From the NCBI RefSeq assembly GCF_020923435.1, contig NZ_CP087263.1, positions 1,073,970 through 1,137,969 on the forward strand: 64,000 nt of DNA. Reading direction: 5' to 3'. Under the pieces are notes generated by a model that saw only the letters and a list, made by a program, of their open reading frames with translations, did not search any database and was not told the DNA's origin. The first letter of the stretch is position 1; each line of letters begins with the position of its first letter. This document shows positions 28,683-38,073 of the stretch, in pieces. This DNA is from Brevibacillus humidisoli (GTDB lineage: Bacteria; Bacillota; Bacilli; Brevibacillales; Brevibacillaceae). The translations under genes were made by a program, and so were the position numbers.

Positions 28683-30086
28683 ATGGCTCAAAACACGAAA
28701 AACCTGATCGGTTTGACTGGCGTTCCATTGGTCATGGTGCTGGGGAACTCCATGTTGATTCCCGTCCTGCCGACGATGAAGGCAAAACTTGATTTGACGG
28801 CATTTCAAACTAGTTTTGTCATAACGGCTTTTTCCATTGCAGCCGGTTTGGTGATACCTTTTGCCGGCTACCTGTCAGACCGCTTCAGTCGCAAACTGGT
28901 TATCTCGATCGCCCTCTCGCTGTATGGATTCGGCGGCTTGGTGGCTGGATTGGCGGCGCTCTGGTGGGATGATGCCTACATGATGATCTTGTTTGGCAGG
29001 ATCTTGCAAGGGATTGGGGCCGCTGGCACAGCACCGATTGCGATGGCCCTGGTGGGCGACTTGTTTAGCGGTGCATCGGAAAGCAGGGGGCTCGGCTTGT
29101 TGGAGACGTCCAACGGTCTTGGTAAAGTGCTCAGTCCGATTATCGGCTCCTTGCTCGGCTTGATCGTCTGGTACGCCGTGTTTCTTGCCTTTCCAATCAT
29201 CTGCGGCGTCGTCCTGCTGATTTTCCTGTTTTTGGTCAGGGAGAAAAAGCGGAAGAGGGAACCGCTCCCGGTGAAGCAGTATGTGAAATCGATTTCCAAC
29301 GTGTTTCGCAAGCACGGCAGGTGGCTGGTTCCAGCCTTTTTCATCGGCAGTATCTGTTTATTTACCTTGTTTGGCGTGTTGTTTTACCTGTCAGACCTGC
29401 TTGAGGAAACGTACAAGATCGATGGTGTCTTCAAGGGTGGATTTCTGGCGATTCCACTGCTTGCCATGAGCATTACGGCCTACATCACGGGAGCGATCAT
29501 CAAGAAAAGGCTGCTGCTGATGCGGATCTTCATCATCATCGGGCTGCTCCTATTGACCACGTCCTATGTGCTGGCCAGCTTCAGCGGCAATGTCTACGTA
29601 CTAATCGCCATCCTGGTGATTGGCAGCATAGGCACGGGGTTGATTCTGCCCTGTCTGAACAGCATGATTATCGGCGCGGTCAAGAAATCAGAGCGCGGTA
29701 TGATCACGTCCCTTTACAACGGAGTACGGTTCATTGGCGTAGCAGTCGGCCCCCCTGTGTTTACCTGGCTGCTCGACTTTTCCACTGATGTGATGTTTTA
29801 CTCGATCGCGGGACTCACTGGTCTGTTTGCTGTGATTGCGTTTTTGCTGATTAGACCAGAAAGCAAGCAGAAACAAACGGGAGCTGCCGACAAGCAGAAG
29901 CAGGTCGAAGACAACGAAGCGCTGCAGCAAATGCTGGAGGCATCAGAGGAGAAGGAAGAGGAGACTCCCGCAGCTGAGGAAGAGGATGAGGAGAAGCAGA
30001 AGCAGCGAGAAATGAAAGAGATACTGGGATTTGATCCGGAAAAGCCGATCAGCACCTTTCTGCGGCGTGGCCGTGCAAAAGGGTAA
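28683..30086 (+). CDS. MFS transporter with charged C-terminal tail
   Basis: 467-residue major facilitator with about 12 membrane helices; the loop 2-3 signature is present as GYLSDRFSRKLV and a motif-C-like region lies in GIGAAGTAPIAMALVGD. The last ~75 residues are soluble and very rich in Glu, Lys and Gln (about 395-465), which is unusual for this family and may form a coiled coil or binding tail. The substrate is unknown; it resembles drug or metabolite exporters. RBS GAGGAGACG. Co-directional with the enolase-superfamily gene. Confidence 0.8.
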   Translation: MAQNTKNLIGLTGVPLVMVLGNSMLIPVLPTMKAKLDLTAFQTSFVITAFSIAAGLVIPFAGYLSDRFSRKLVISIALSLYGFGGLVAGLAALWWDDAYMMILFGRILQGIGAAGTAPIAMALVGDLFSGASESRGLGLLETSNGLGKVLSPIIGSLLGLIVWYAVFLAFPIICGVVLLIFLFLVREKKRKREPLPVKQYVKSISNVFRKHGRWLVPAFFIGSICLFTLFGVLFYLSDLLEETYKIDGVFKGGFLAIPLLAMSITAYITGAIIKKRLLLMRIFIIIGLLLLTTSYVLASFSGNVYVLIAILVIGSIGTGLILPCLNSMIIGAVKKSERGMITSLYNGVRFIGVAVGPPVFTWLLDFSTDVMFYSIAGLTGLFAVIAFLLIRPESKQKQTGAADKQKQVEDNEALQQMLEASEEKEEETPAAEEEDEEKQKQREMKEILGFDPEKPISTFLRRGRAKG

Positions 30087-30117
30087 GCCAGGCCATGAAA
30101 ACATTCAGGGCCTGGCT
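30086..30117. terminator. Inverted repeat between convergent genes
   Basis: 9-bp stem AGCCAGGCC (30086-30094) with GGCCTGGCT (30109-30117), in the gap between the MFS gene and the convergent Nudix gene, overlapping both stop codons. There is no T-run on either side, so termination strength is uncertain. Confidence 0.45.
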
Positions 30118-30593
30118 GCATGTGCAGGGATCAAGTTGTGGGAGCGCAGATACGAGAGCGTCAGCGGGTAGACATCATCGTAGAGAAAGCGGCTGAAACG
30201 GGGATCGCCTTTGACATCTTCCGGAATCTCATCAAACATGACGGTCCCGCCAACCGTGCCTTCCCTCATCTCCGCTACTTTTTCTTCTACCCTGGCCACA
30301 AAAATGTCTTTTACCAAGGTATGGTCGACCACGTATTGACCGATCTTTTCAATCGCTGTCAGCGTGCAGCCCGTTTCTTCGTAAGTCTCCCGGACAGCAG
30401 CGGCCATGCTCGTCTCACCGGGTTCAACCTTCCCGCCAGGCAATTCGATTCCTCGCAGCGTATGAACGGTAAACAGCAGCTTGCCATTGTGAAATGGGAA
30501 GATCAGCACGTGCTGAGCGGGGCGCTGACGATAGATTTCTTCATCGAAGGTAAGCGACACCGGCTTGCCGAAGTCGTCTTCAAAGAAGTACAT
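30105..30593 (-). CDS. ytkD: Nudix hydrolase, YtkD-like
   Basis: 162-residue Nudix enzyme. The Nudix box GX5EX7REUXEEXGU is visible as G-GKVEP-G-E ... RETYEETG within [17 protein letters not shown]. The flanking [19 protein letters not shown] and the start [16 protein letters not shown] resemble YtkD, a nucleoside triphosphate pyrophosphatase with RNA 5'-pyrophosphohydrolase and antimutator roles. The start at 30593 is set by GGAGGGA eight bases before; the open frame upstream overlaps the next gene. The preceding gene ends five bases away, so they form an operon. Confidence 0.72.
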   Translation of the reverse strand: MYFFEDDFGKPVSLTFDEEIYRQRPAQHVLIFPFHNGKLLFTVHTLRGIELPGGKVEPGETSMAAAVRETYEETGCTLTAIEKIGQYVVDHTLVKDIFVARVEEKVAEMREGTVGGTVMFDEIPEDVKGDPRFSRFLYDDVYPLTLSYLRSHNLIPAHAARP

Positions 30594-30597
30594 TCGC

Positions 30598-31527
30598 TTA
30601 TCCCTCCATCTTTCGTATTGAAATGTGCTTGGCAGCACGCATCGCTTGTCCGGCAGCAAGTGCGAGGCTAGCGTAAGCAGCGCCGTTTGTGACGTCCCCG
30701 ATCGCGTAGATCCAGTCCGTACTGGTCAGCTGACAGGAATCTACCTCGATGAAGTTTTCACTGCACCGTTTCAGGAAAGAGACGGGATCACTATTGCCCC
30801 GTACACCAATCCGTGGCAAAATCCAGTCAACAGCGAGAAATTGTTCTCTCGAATCTCCTGTCTGACGTAAGTAAACCCCTTTTGGTTCCTGTGCTTCACT
30901 GGTCCTCACAACTTCGGTATTCATCCGAACGGTTACGTTGTCACACGCGGACAGACGCTTCACCCATTCCGGACGGGCGCGCAGCCGGTCTGATCGTACC
31001 ACAACCCAGATATGGCGGGCATAGGCAGCCAGATTGTAGCCGCTCTCCATCGCCCGGTCTCCGCCTCCAATGATCAGTACCTGCTTATCATGCAGCAGGT
31101 CGCCCTGCGATGTAGTAGAAAACCACGGTGCAAGCACCATTCCTGAGTGACGGAGAAAAGGGAGTGAATTGGGCCTCACACCAGTACACAAAATCACATA
31201 ATCGGCCTGGTAGCTGTTTTTATCGGTTTCAATTCGGTGGGTTGTTTCTTCGATGGAATGGAGCCTTTCGCTCAGTCGACAGTCCAGATCTGCCACCTTT
31301 GGGTTCTGCAAAAGAGCATTGAGCAGTGCCTTGCCGTTATCGTAGATATGTGGTGGGAAGTCCCAGATCTCGTTTTTGATCTGGAGTAGTTGCCCCCCAA
31401 TCTGTGTGTTCTGTTCGACAACAACAGCGTGAAGTCCCAGTCGTTTGCACCAAATGGCGGCAGTCAGCCCAGCCAGGCCAGCGCCGACGATTAGCACCTG
31501 TACCTTTTCCACGCTTGGTTTCCCCAT
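30598..31527 (-). CDS. Thioredoxin-reductase-like FAD/NAD(P) oxidoreductase without CxxC
   Basis: 309-residue two-dinucleotide-fold flavoprotein. FAD motif [13 protein letters not shown] near residue 12, NAD(P) motif IGGGDRAME in the middle, and the C-terminal [23 protein letters not shown] that contacts FAD. The redox-active CxxC of thioredoxin reductase is absent, so it should act like ferredoxin/flavodoxin-NADP reductases or another electron carrier reductase. Starts after GGAGACAGAA. First gene of a minus-strand pair with ytkD, perhaps cotranscribed with terC upstream. Confidence 0.72.
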   Translation of the reverse strand: MGKPSVEKVQVLIVGAGLAGLTAAIWCKRLGLHAVVVEQNTQIGGQLLQIKNEIWDFPPHIYDNGKALLNALLQNPKVADLDCRLSERLHSIEETTHRIETDKNSYQADYVILCTGVRPNSLPFLRHSGMVLAPWFSTTSQGDLLHDKQVLIIGGGDRAMESGYNLAAYARHIWVVVRSDRLRARPEWVKRLSACDNVTVRMNTEVVRTSEAQEPKGVYLRQTGDSREQFLAVDWILPRIGVRGNSDPVSFLKRCSENFIEVDSCQLTSTDWIYAIGDVTNGAAYASLALAAGQAMRAAKHISIRKMEG

Positions 31528-31593
31528 TTCTGTCTCCGTTTATCGTAAAGGTATTCCATAGTGAACATCGATATTCCTGCCCCGGTTAACCAG

Positions 31594-32277
31594 TCAACCT
31601 TGTTCGCGGATAGCAGAATGGGTCCGCTGCCACCACCCGGTCAGAAGTACCCCGACGACTACGGCGATTTGGAAGCTCCAGATGAGCCAAGGAAACGGTG
31701 CCAGATAGGGACGAAGCCTGGGCTCGTCCGCGATCATGCCGGATGCGGTCCAGGACAACACCCCAGCCCCTAGATAGCTGATCTGCGGATAGCGTCTCAA
31801 TAGCTTGACGATGAGCGTACTGCTCCAGACCATGATCGGCACGCTGACTAGCAGACCGAGCACGACCAGCAGCATAGAGCCGTGTGAAACTCCCGCAATA
31901 GCCAGTACGTTGTCCAAACCCATCACCACATCGGCAACCACGATCGTGCGGATCGCTTCCATCAGCGAGCGTGTGTGGTACGCTTCTTCCTTTTCTGTGT
32001 TCTTTTCGGTGAGCAGGTTATATGCAATCCAAATCAGGATCAAGCCGCCCATCAGCAGCAGAAACGGAATCTTCAACAGCCAGAAAACGACCAACGTCAG
32101 CAGAGCGCGGACGACGATCGCTGCAAGTGTACCAAAGAGTATGGCTCTTTTCTGCAAATGATCCGGCAGACTGCGGGCGGCCATGCCGATAACCAGTGCA
32201 TTGTCACCAGCCAATACGAGGTCAACGATGATGATGCTTGCCAGCGAAGCAAAAAATGCAGGAGAAAACCAGTCCAC
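31594..32277 (-). CDS. TerC family integral membrane protein (YjbE-like)
   Basis: 227-residue membrane protein with about seven helices. Start is GTG at 32277 (VDWFSPAFFASL) after AGGAGGTGATCAG; the longer open frame has no RBS. Motifs LVLAGDNALVIG and VVADVVMGLDNVLAIAG carry the conserved intramembrane aspartates of TerC. Members are implicated in manganese export or metalation of exported proteins. The Mn-sensing yybP-ykoY RNA, often found ahead of such genes, is not recognisable upstream. Confidence 0.83.
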   Translation of the reverse strand: MDWFSPAFFASLASIIIVDLVLAGDNALVIGMAARSLPDHLQKRAILFGTLAAIVVRALLTLVVFWLLKIPFLLLMGGLILIWIAYNLLTEKNTEKEEAYHTRSLMEAIRTIVVADVVMGLDNVLAIAGVSHGSMLLVVLGLLVSVPIMVWSSTLIVKLLRRYPQISYLGAGVLSWTASGMIADEPRLRPYLAPFPWLIWSFQIAVVVGVLLTGWWQRTHSAIREQG

Positions 32278-32340
32278 GATCTGATCACCTCCTGTATAGC
32301 ATCCCCAAAGCAGCATGTTTTTTGAGTGTGATGCGGCTTT

Positions 32341-32452
32341 TTTGCCAACTTCCCGGTCCTGTGCAGTTGGCAAACGTAGCAGCGGTGGCACCGCCGGGCA
32401 CCCTGGGGTCCGAGGAGTGTCGGGGGAGGATTGGCAGGACCCGGCGGTCGCC
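32341..32452. other. GC-rich structured noncoding stretch between terC and the Arg-rich gene
   Basis: Two clear inverted repeats: TTTGCCAACT (32341-32350) with AGTTGGCAAA (32365-32374), 10 bp perfect; and ACCGCCGGG (32390-32398) with CCCGGCGGT (32440-32448), 9 bp perfect, extended by GGC (32387-32389) with GCC (32450-32452). It lies in the 216-base gap upstream of terC on the minus strand. Neither hairpin is followed by a T-run on either strand. It could be a terC leader RNA or a small RNA; no known class was recognised. Confidence 0.45.
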
Positions 32453-32493
32453 GTGGGAGACAAATACAAGAAGTGATTATCCTTATTGGGCAG

Positions 32494-33411
32494 TTATACG
32501 GAATCGGGGTTGAGCGGTTCCACTTGTCCGCTGAGGTGGGCGTTTACCACTTCTGACTGCGCTTGTTCCAGACGGCTGGTAAAGTTGGAATCGGGAATGA
32601 TGTATCCTTGCGGCAGGCTGCCCATCACCATTGACCAGAGACCGGGATCAAATGGATGACTGTCGGAAAATGTGAAAATGTTGTTTACCTTTTGCGTTTC
32701 CGCTGCTGAGGAACTGACTTCCTCGGTAAGCGGCGCAGGCTGATTGATGTCGAGATAGGGGATCAGAGGTGTGGCTGCTGCTGGCCGAGGAGTCTCGTTT
32801 GGCTCCACAGGTGTCAGGGTGGATGGCGATGCAAGGAGTTCGTCCGGTTCACTCCATCTTCTCTTTGCCCATAACCGTTGGCGTATTCTAGATCGGCGGG
32901 ACCTCTTTGCTGATCGGGCAGGCCGTTTGACGACAGTTCGTACTGTTGTGACAGATGGTTGCCCTGTCTTTGCCAACCCTTCTTCTGTCGTCGGGGTGAA
33001 TGCTCCTGACTGTGCCTCGCTCGAGCGGAAAACCCGTTTAAGCGGCATGTATCTGGCGATTACTTCTGGAGAGAAATGATCTCGAACATACGATAACGAT
33101 TCCTTCAGCGGGACTCGTTTCAACTGCCCGATCGTTACCTGATACCCTTTTCGCAACATCATCTTTTGAATCGGACGATAGTATCTTGCGATCAGGATTC
33201 GTTCTCGTTGCTTTCTGCGGCGGACTTGAACGCCACTGCGGATTCGCGTTACCTGTCTCCTGCGTCGAGCTTGATTGGCTCTGCGGGGTGACGCTGCTCG
33301 CCTTCTGCGGCGACCTGCGCGTGCTCGGGCCCGCTCACGACTCCTTTTTCTTCTGGTTGCATCGATACTGCGCCAGCGTGAGCGATGGCGTCGGCGTGCT
33401 CTCCTCTTCAT
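32494..33411 (-). CDS. Arginine-rich protein of unknown function
   Basis: Not recognised. 305 residues with three parts: a protamine-like N-terminus with about 33 Arg in the first 71 residues; a middle segment that looks folded (about 72-120, ILIARYYRPIQKMMLRKG, LKESLSYVRDHFSPEVIARYMP); and, after a second basic patch (about 158-190), a Pro/Thr/Ser/Glu-rich acidic C-terminal half. AAAGGAGG precedes the ATG, so it is a real gene. It starts 11 bases after a glycosyltransferase gene and is surely cotranscribed with it. It may be a spore-surface or DNA-binding protein, or a target of the local glycan system (inference). Confidence 0.7.
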   Translation of the reverse strand: MKRRARRRHRSRWRSIDATRRKRSRERARARAGRRRRRAASPRRANQARRRRQVTRIRSGVQVRRRKQRERILIARYYRPIQKMMLRKGYQVTIGQLKRVPLKESLSYVRDHFSPEVIARYMPLKRVFRSSEAQSGAFTPTTEEGLAKTGQPSVTTVRTVVKRPARSAKRSRRSRIRQRLWAKRRWSEPDELLASPSTLTPVEPNETPRPAAATPLIPYLDINQPAPLTEEVSSSAAETQKVNNIFTFSDSHPFDPGLWSMVMGSLPQGYIIPDSNFTSRLEQAQSEVVNAHLSGQVEPLNPDSV

Positions 33412-33422
33412 GGTTTCCTCCT

Positions 33423-34652
33423 TTATGAAGTCGTTATTTTACGCTGGCCTGCTTCGTATACGGCATACGTCTTAGCAAACAACGTTTGCGGCGACCACTG
33501 TTTTAATCCCCATCTCTGTCCCAGGGCCGCAATCTCTTTGCGACGAATCGGATTGGATAAAGCGTAGTTCAGCTTTTCGGCCAAATCGTCACTGCTTCTG
33601 TTGGCGAACAGCAGACCTGTCTTGCGATCACTCACCATTTCCGGGATACCGCCAGCATTGGAGGCGACCACCAGTTTGCCGGCTACCTGTGCCTCCATGA
33701 TCGAAAACGGATGATTATCCTGTACCGATGGAAGGACCAGGATATCACTTTTTTTCAGCAGCTGGGGGACGTCGCTGCGGTCGCCGAGGAAGTGCACGAT
33801 GTTCCCCAACTGCAGTGCATGGCTTAGCGAGAGCAACTCCTGAAACAGTTTCCCGCTGCCAACCAGCCAGCAGACGAAATCGTTTCGTTTCTGTTTTAAT
33901 TTGCTGAGAGCTTCCAGCAGGTAGCGGTGTCCTTTTACCGGTACCATTCGAGCGGGGCAAATCAAGACGGTTTTGTCTGGTTCGGTAAATGGTACGTAAT
34001 TTGTGGTTGGGGAATGGTAACGACCCAAAAAGTGATCGATATCCATACCGTACGGAATCGTCTTTAGCAAGTGCTTGGGAACGCCAAACGATTTCTGGTT
34101 CAGTTTGCTTTTGAGCCAATTGGTCGGTACGATCGTTTGGTCTGCTGATGTAGAACCGTAATATTCTTCGGCAGAAACGTATTTCCAGGCAATCGACTGC
34201 TTCGAAGTCACGTCACCGGCGATGATATGTTCCGTAGCCAATAGACCATGGATCGTAGAGACGAGCGGCACGTGTGCTGGCTTCACCCTTGCCAGGGCAC
34301 GGGTGGAGACGATGTCCTGGGTATGGATCAAGTCGTATTGGTTGAGGTTGAAGGAAGTGGCAACCAGTTCGAACGTGTATCGCTCGATTTCCCGCCAGCG
34401 CACCCAGGGTTCGACATACGGCTGATTTTTTTCGTAATAGTCAAATACCTTGTCATACACGATTTTTTTAATCTTTTGTTTCTCTACATAGCGCCCGTTG
34501 TTGACCATGTAAATCTTCTCCATGTCAGGATGGTGGGCCAACACGTCTACTTGATGTCCCGCCAGGATCAGTTCTTTTCGCAGCACGTTGATATAGGTAT
34601 TCACACCTCCTACGTGCGGAAGGTACCAGTAGGTAGCCATTAGGATACGCAA
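33423..34652 (-). CDS. GT4-family glycosyltransferase
   Basis: 409-residue retaining glycosyltransferase with two Rossmann domains. The opening ILMATYWYLPHVGGVNTYI has the GG loop; the C-terminal half shows the GT4 donor site: ICPARMVPVKGHRYLLEAL, SDILVLPSVQDNHPFSIMEA with the E of the EX7E motif, and GGIPEMV. Acceptor and donor are unknown. It is similar in style to the enzyme at 38074 (HTQDI, IPYGMDI in both), so the two are likely diverged copies. It is divergent from a nucleotide-sugar gene set and upstream of the Arg-rich gene. Confidence 0.87.
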   Translation of the reverse strand: MRILMATYWYLPHVGGVNTYINVLRKELILAGHQVDVLAHHPDMEKIYMVNNGRYVEKQKIKKIVYDKVFDYYEKNQPYVEPWVRWREIERYTFELVATSFNLNQYDLIHTQDIVSTRALARVKPAHVPLVSTIHGLLATEHIIAGDVTSKQSIAWKYVSAEEYYGSTSADQTIVPTNWLKSKLNQKSFGVPKHLLKTIPYGMDIDHFLGRYHSPTTNYVPFTEPDKTVLICPARMVPVKGHRYLLEALSKLKQKRNDFVCWLVGSGKLFQELLSLSHALQLGNIVHFLGDRSDVPQLLKKSDILVLPSVQDNHPFSIMEAQVAGKLVVASNAGGIPEMVSDRKTGLLFANRSSDDLAEKLNYALSNPIRRKEIAALGQRWGLKQWSPQTLFAKTYAVYEAGQRKITTS

Positions 34653-34865
34653 CGAGCAACCTCTCCTTCTGTTTGGGTTATTTGATCATCACTGCATTAT
34701 CCTATGCGGTTCACCTATCACGAGGAAGGGGATGAAAGACTATTTCTGTGCCGTGTTGTTTGTGCATGATCACTTAATCTATTTTTCCTGAAGATAGTTT
34801 ATGTGACCATGCCGGGAACTATGGCTTTCACATACTGTAGCAGGGAGATCAGGAAAGGAGGAACC

Positions 34866-36152
34866 ATGTTGAAAGCACCGGTAGAGAAAGCCGAGACGAA
34901 GGTCGGTATTGTCGGCCTGGGATACGTCGGTTTGCCTCTTGCCATGCTCTTCGTTTCAAAGGGCGTTTATATCAGGGGCATAGACATAGATAAACAAAAA
35001 ATAGAAAGCATTCGGAAGGGAATGAGCTATCTGACAGATATAACAGATGAAGAAGTACGTCAGCTCGTCGCTTCCGGACGCTTCGAGCCGACTTGGGAGT
35101 ATGCGGCAGTACGAGACGTTGATGCAGTCATCCTATGTGTCCCCACACCGCTTCGAGATCATGCCTATCCCGATCTCAGTTACATCCAATCGGCTGCATC
35201 CTCGATTGCTTCTTATATGAAACCAGGACAATTGATCGTCTTGGAAAGCTCCACGTTCCCGGGAACGACGGAGGAAGTGCTCCAGCCGATCCTGGAGAAG
35301 CATGGGAAACAAGCAGGCATCGATTTTTATCTCGGTTATTCGCCGGAGAGAATCGACCCCGGCAACAAGGATGTCAGATTGGAGTCCATTCCCAAGGTAG
35401 TCAGCGGAATCACGGAGGCATGCTTGCAAAAATTGACATTCCTCTACGGGCAGGTTTTCGACCGATTGGTGCCGGTCACTTCGCCCCGTGCAGCGGAAAT
35501 GACCAAACTGCTGGAGAACTGCCAACGGTTTGTCAATATCTCGTTTGTCAACGAGATTGCCATGGTCTGCGAAGCGATGGGGATCGACATATGGGAAGTA
35601 ATCGAAGCGGCCAAAACCAAGCCGTACGGGTTTACCCCATACTATCCCGGACCGGGGGTTGGCGGACACTGCATTCCGGTAGATCCGCTCTACCTAGAGT
35701 GGAAGGCAAAGCAGTATCAGTTGGAGACGAAGTTTATCCACCTGGCCAAACTGATAAACGATCAGATGCAGGACTATGTGGTGGAACGGATCAGCAAGCA
35801 CCTGCCTGCAACCAAAACGCTTGCCAACACTCGTCTCCTGCTGATCGGCATCACGTACAAGCGAGACGTCAACGACGTACGTGAATCAACACCGCTTGCT
35901 ATTTTTGAAAAACTGCTGGCAATGGGCGTAGACGTCTCGTTCTACGATCCACTGGTGTCGCAATTCGAGCTGAACGGACAGACGTATGCCAGTGTCGACT
36001 TGACAGCTGATACGCTGAAGAACAGTGACTATGTCGTTTTGCTGACTGACCATACACAGCTTCCCTATGATCTGATCGTAACCCATTCGCCGCTTCTCTT
36101 TGATACACGTGGTGCGATAAAACAATCGCATCCACATGTTGTGCGGTTGTAA
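34866..36152 (+). CDS. Nucleotide-sugar dehydrogenase (UDP-GlcNAc/UDP-glucose 6-dehydrogenase family)
   Basis: 428-residue enzyme that oxidises the C6 alcohol of a UDP-sugar to a uronic acid with two NAD+. NAD motif VGIVGLGYVGLPLA at the N-terminus; ESSTFPGTTEEVL and YSPERIDPGN are typical; the catalytic cysteine lies in GVGGHCIPVDPLYL. These features fit the WbpA-like UDP-N-acetylglucosamine branch slightly better than classical UDP-glucose dehydrogenases. ATG 34866 follows AAAGGAGG. First gene of a plus-strand sugar operon that resembles ytcA of B. subtilis by layout. Confidence 0.85.
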   Translation: MLKAPVEKAETKVGIVGLGYVGLPLAMLFVSKGVYIRGIDIDKQKIESIRKGMSYLTDITDEEVRQLVASGRFEPTWEYAAVRDVDAVILCVPTPLRDHAYPDLSYIQSAASSIASYMKPGQLIVLESSTFPGTTEEVLQPILEKHGKQAGIDFYLGYSPERIDPGNKDVRLESIPKVVSGITEACLQKLTFLYGQVFDRLVPVTSPRAAEMTKLLENCQRFVNISFVNEIAMVCEAMGIDIWEVIEAAKTKPYGFTPYYPGPGVGGHCIPVDPLYLEWKAKQYQLETKFIHLAKLINDQMQDYVVERISKHLPATKTLANTRLLLIGITYKRDVNDVRESTPLAIFEKLLAMGVDVSFYDPLVSQFELNGQTYASVDLTADTLKNSDYVVLLTDHTQLPYDLIVTHSPLLFDTRGAIKQSHPHVVRL

Positions 36153-36164
36153 CAGGGAGGTGAC

Positions 36165-37151
36165 ATGATGAAGATTCTCGTTACAGGCGGGGCCGGATTC
36201 ATCGGTTCGCACCTAGTGGAGCGGCTACTCCGGGAAGGTCACGAAGTGTGGACGATAGACGATCTGTCAACTGGAAAGAAAGAGTTCCTCCAAGCGACGC
36301 TTACCCATCCGCGGCACCGCTTTCTCAAGGGCACAGTACTAGACCGGGCTCTGCTCAAGGAGACGATTCAGCAGGTGGATCTCATCTACCACTTGGCAGC
36401 CGTACTCGGTGTCAAAAACTGTGTGGAACACCCACTTAAGGTGATCGAAGGCAATATCGATGGTACTCGAAATGTACTGGAACTGGCTTATCCGGAACGG
36501 AAAAAAGTGATCTTTGCTTCCACGTCAGAAGTGTACGGAAAAAACAGCCGTTTGCCGTTTCACGAGGATGACGAGCGTATCCTCGGCTCCACGGCCATCC
36601 ACCGCTGGTGCTATGCAACAGCGAAAGCATTGGATGAACATCTCTGTTTTGCCTATGCCAAGCAGGGGCTGCCGGTAACGGTGCTAAGGTACTTTAACGC
36701 ATATGGTCCTCGGGCCACAGCGACAGCTTATGGTGGTGTGATTCCTCGGTTTATTACTGCTGCGTTGAAAGGAGAACCGCTCGAGGTATACGGCACAGGG
36801 GAGCAGACGAGATGCTTCACTTACATTGAGGATACGGTAGAGGGTACGTATCGGGCGATGAACGAAAAAGCTGACGGGGTTGTGATCAACATCGGCAACA
36901 ACCAGCCGGAATCAATCATGAAGGCGGCTCAACTGGTGAAGCAGTTGACCGGATCCGACTCTCCCATCGTCAAGGTGCCATACGAAAAGGCATACGGTCG
37001 TGGGTATGAGGACATGATGAAGCGTCAGCCTGACCTTACGCGTGCCCGTCAGCTGCTCGATTACCTGCCGACAATCGACTTCACGACCGGTCTGTCCAGG
37101 ACGATTGACTGGTATCGGCAGCAATTGACAACTGGAGGGACAGAGCAATGA
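36165..37151 (+). CDS. NAD-dependent epimerase/dehydratase (extended SDR)
   Basis: 328-residue extended short-chain dehydrogenase acting on nucleotide sugars. GGAGFIGSHL is the NAD loop, STSEVYG carries the Ser/Thr, and the catalytic Tyr-Lys pair is in WCYATAKALDE. The sequence fits UDP-glucuronate decarboxylase or GDP/UDP-sugar epimerase-dehydratases, and acting on the uronic acid made by the preceding gene would be logical (inference). RBS GGGAGGTG; the next gene overlaps by ATGA. Confidence 0.83.
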   Translation: MMKILVTGGAGFIGSHLVERLLREGHEVWTIDDLSTGKKEFLQATLTHPRHRFLKGTVLDRALLKETIQQVDLIYHLAAVLGVKNCVEHPLKVIEGNIDGTRNVLELAYPERKKVIFASTSEVYGKNSRLPFHEDDERILGSTAIHRWCYATAKALDEHLCFAYAKQGLPVTVLRYFNAYGPRATATAYGGVIPRFITAALKGEPLEVYGTGEQTRCFTYIEDTVEGTYRAMNEKADGVVINIGNNQPESIMKAAQLVKQLTGSDSPIVKVPYEKAYGRGYEDMMKRQPDLTRARQLLDYLPTIDFTTGLSRTIDWYRQQLTTGGTEQ

Positions 37152-38065
37152 GAGTTGCGGTAACCGGAGGAGCCGGCTTTATCGGCTCACACATCGTCGA
37201 GATGCTGATTGAGCAAGGAGACGATGTGGAAGTGGTGGATAACTTCTCCACTGGTGATCCCAATCATGTGCACCGGCAGGCAAGCGTGGTTGAACTCGAT
37301 GTGGTAAGCAAAAGCCTGGAGCAGGTATTCCAGCAATTCAAGCCTGAGGTTGTGATCCACCAAGCGGCGCAGGTCGATGTCCCCAAATCGTTGGCCGATC
37401 CGCTCTCTGATGGCATGGCAAATGTGATGGGGACGTTAAATGTACTGGAAGCGGCGAGGCGAAGCGGGGTGCGCAAGGTCGTCTACGCTTCTTCCTGCGC
37501 TGTATACGGTGAGCCGCAATCGGCAAAAATCTCCGAGTTTCATCCGCCAGAGCCTATCTCCCTGTACGGTGCTTCCAAATGGCTTGGTGAATCCTATGTA
37601 CGTCTGTACCATCGGTTGTTTCAGCTGGACTATACCATTCTTCGCTATTCCAACGTATACGGTCCGAGACAAGGTATGAAGGGAGAGGGGGGAGTGGTCT
37701 CCTCCTTTATTCACAACCTGCTTGCCGGAGTGCCACCGGTTATTTATGGTGACGGAAAGCAGACGAGGGATTTCGTCTACGTAAAAGATGTGGCTCGAGC
37801 CAACCTGTTGGCTGTGAAATGGGCATCGACGCAGGTTTTGAACATCAGCACCGGGGTGCAGACATCGATTGAGACGCTGTGCGACCAACTAATCAGCCGT
37901 ACAGACCACGTCTTGAAGGCAGACTACAAGCCAGCCCGGCCAGGTGATATCCGACATAGTTGTCTGGACCCGTTCCGGGCTGAGATGCATCTTGGATGGG
38001 AGGCTGCGTATACACTGGCAGAAGGATTGGACGAAACCATCCAATATGCCCGGGAGAGAAGGTGA
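37148..38065 (+). CDS. NAD-dependent epimerase, GalE-like (extended SDR)
   Basis: 305-residue extended SDR with GGAGFIGSHIVE, ASSCAVYG and the catalytic YGASK (SLYGASKWLGESYV). The pattern is closest to UDP-glucose/UDP-GlcNAc 4-epimerases. It overlaps the preceding SDR by four bases and the next glycosyltransferase begins at or just after its stop, so the set is translated as one operon. Two different SDRs plus a dehydrogenase suggest production of an unusual uronic or epimerised sugar. Confidence 0.84.
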   Translation: MRVAVTGGAGFIGSHIVEMLIEQGDDVEVVDNFSTGDPNHVHRQASVVELDVVSKSLEQVFQQFKPEVVIHQAAQVDVPKSLADPLSDGMANVMGTLNVLEAARRSGVRKVVYASSCAVYGEPQSAKISEFHPPEPISLYGASKWLGESYVRLYHRLFQLDYTILRYSNVYGPRQGMKGEGGVVSSFIHNLLAGVPPVIYGDGKQTRDFVYVKDVARANLLAVKWASTQVLNISTGVQTSIETLCDQLISRTDHVLKADYKPARPGDIRHSCLDPFRAEMHLGWEAAYTLAEGLDETIQYARERR

Positions 38066-38073
38066 ACTTCACA

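Noticed and set aside
27391-28728. 445-codon minus-strand frame over the enolase-superfamily gene
   Set aside because: The sense strand shows all catalytic motifs; the antisense translation has no family features.
32380-32400. T-box-like sequence CGGTGGCACCGCC on the plus strand
   Set aside because: It departs from the TGGNACCGCGG consensus, has no terminator or Stem I, and no plus-strand gene follows.
32278-32493. yybP-ykoY manganese riboswitch ahead of terC
   Set aside because: The expected GGGGAGUAG core and the paired GACCUU-type loop were not found on the minus strand.
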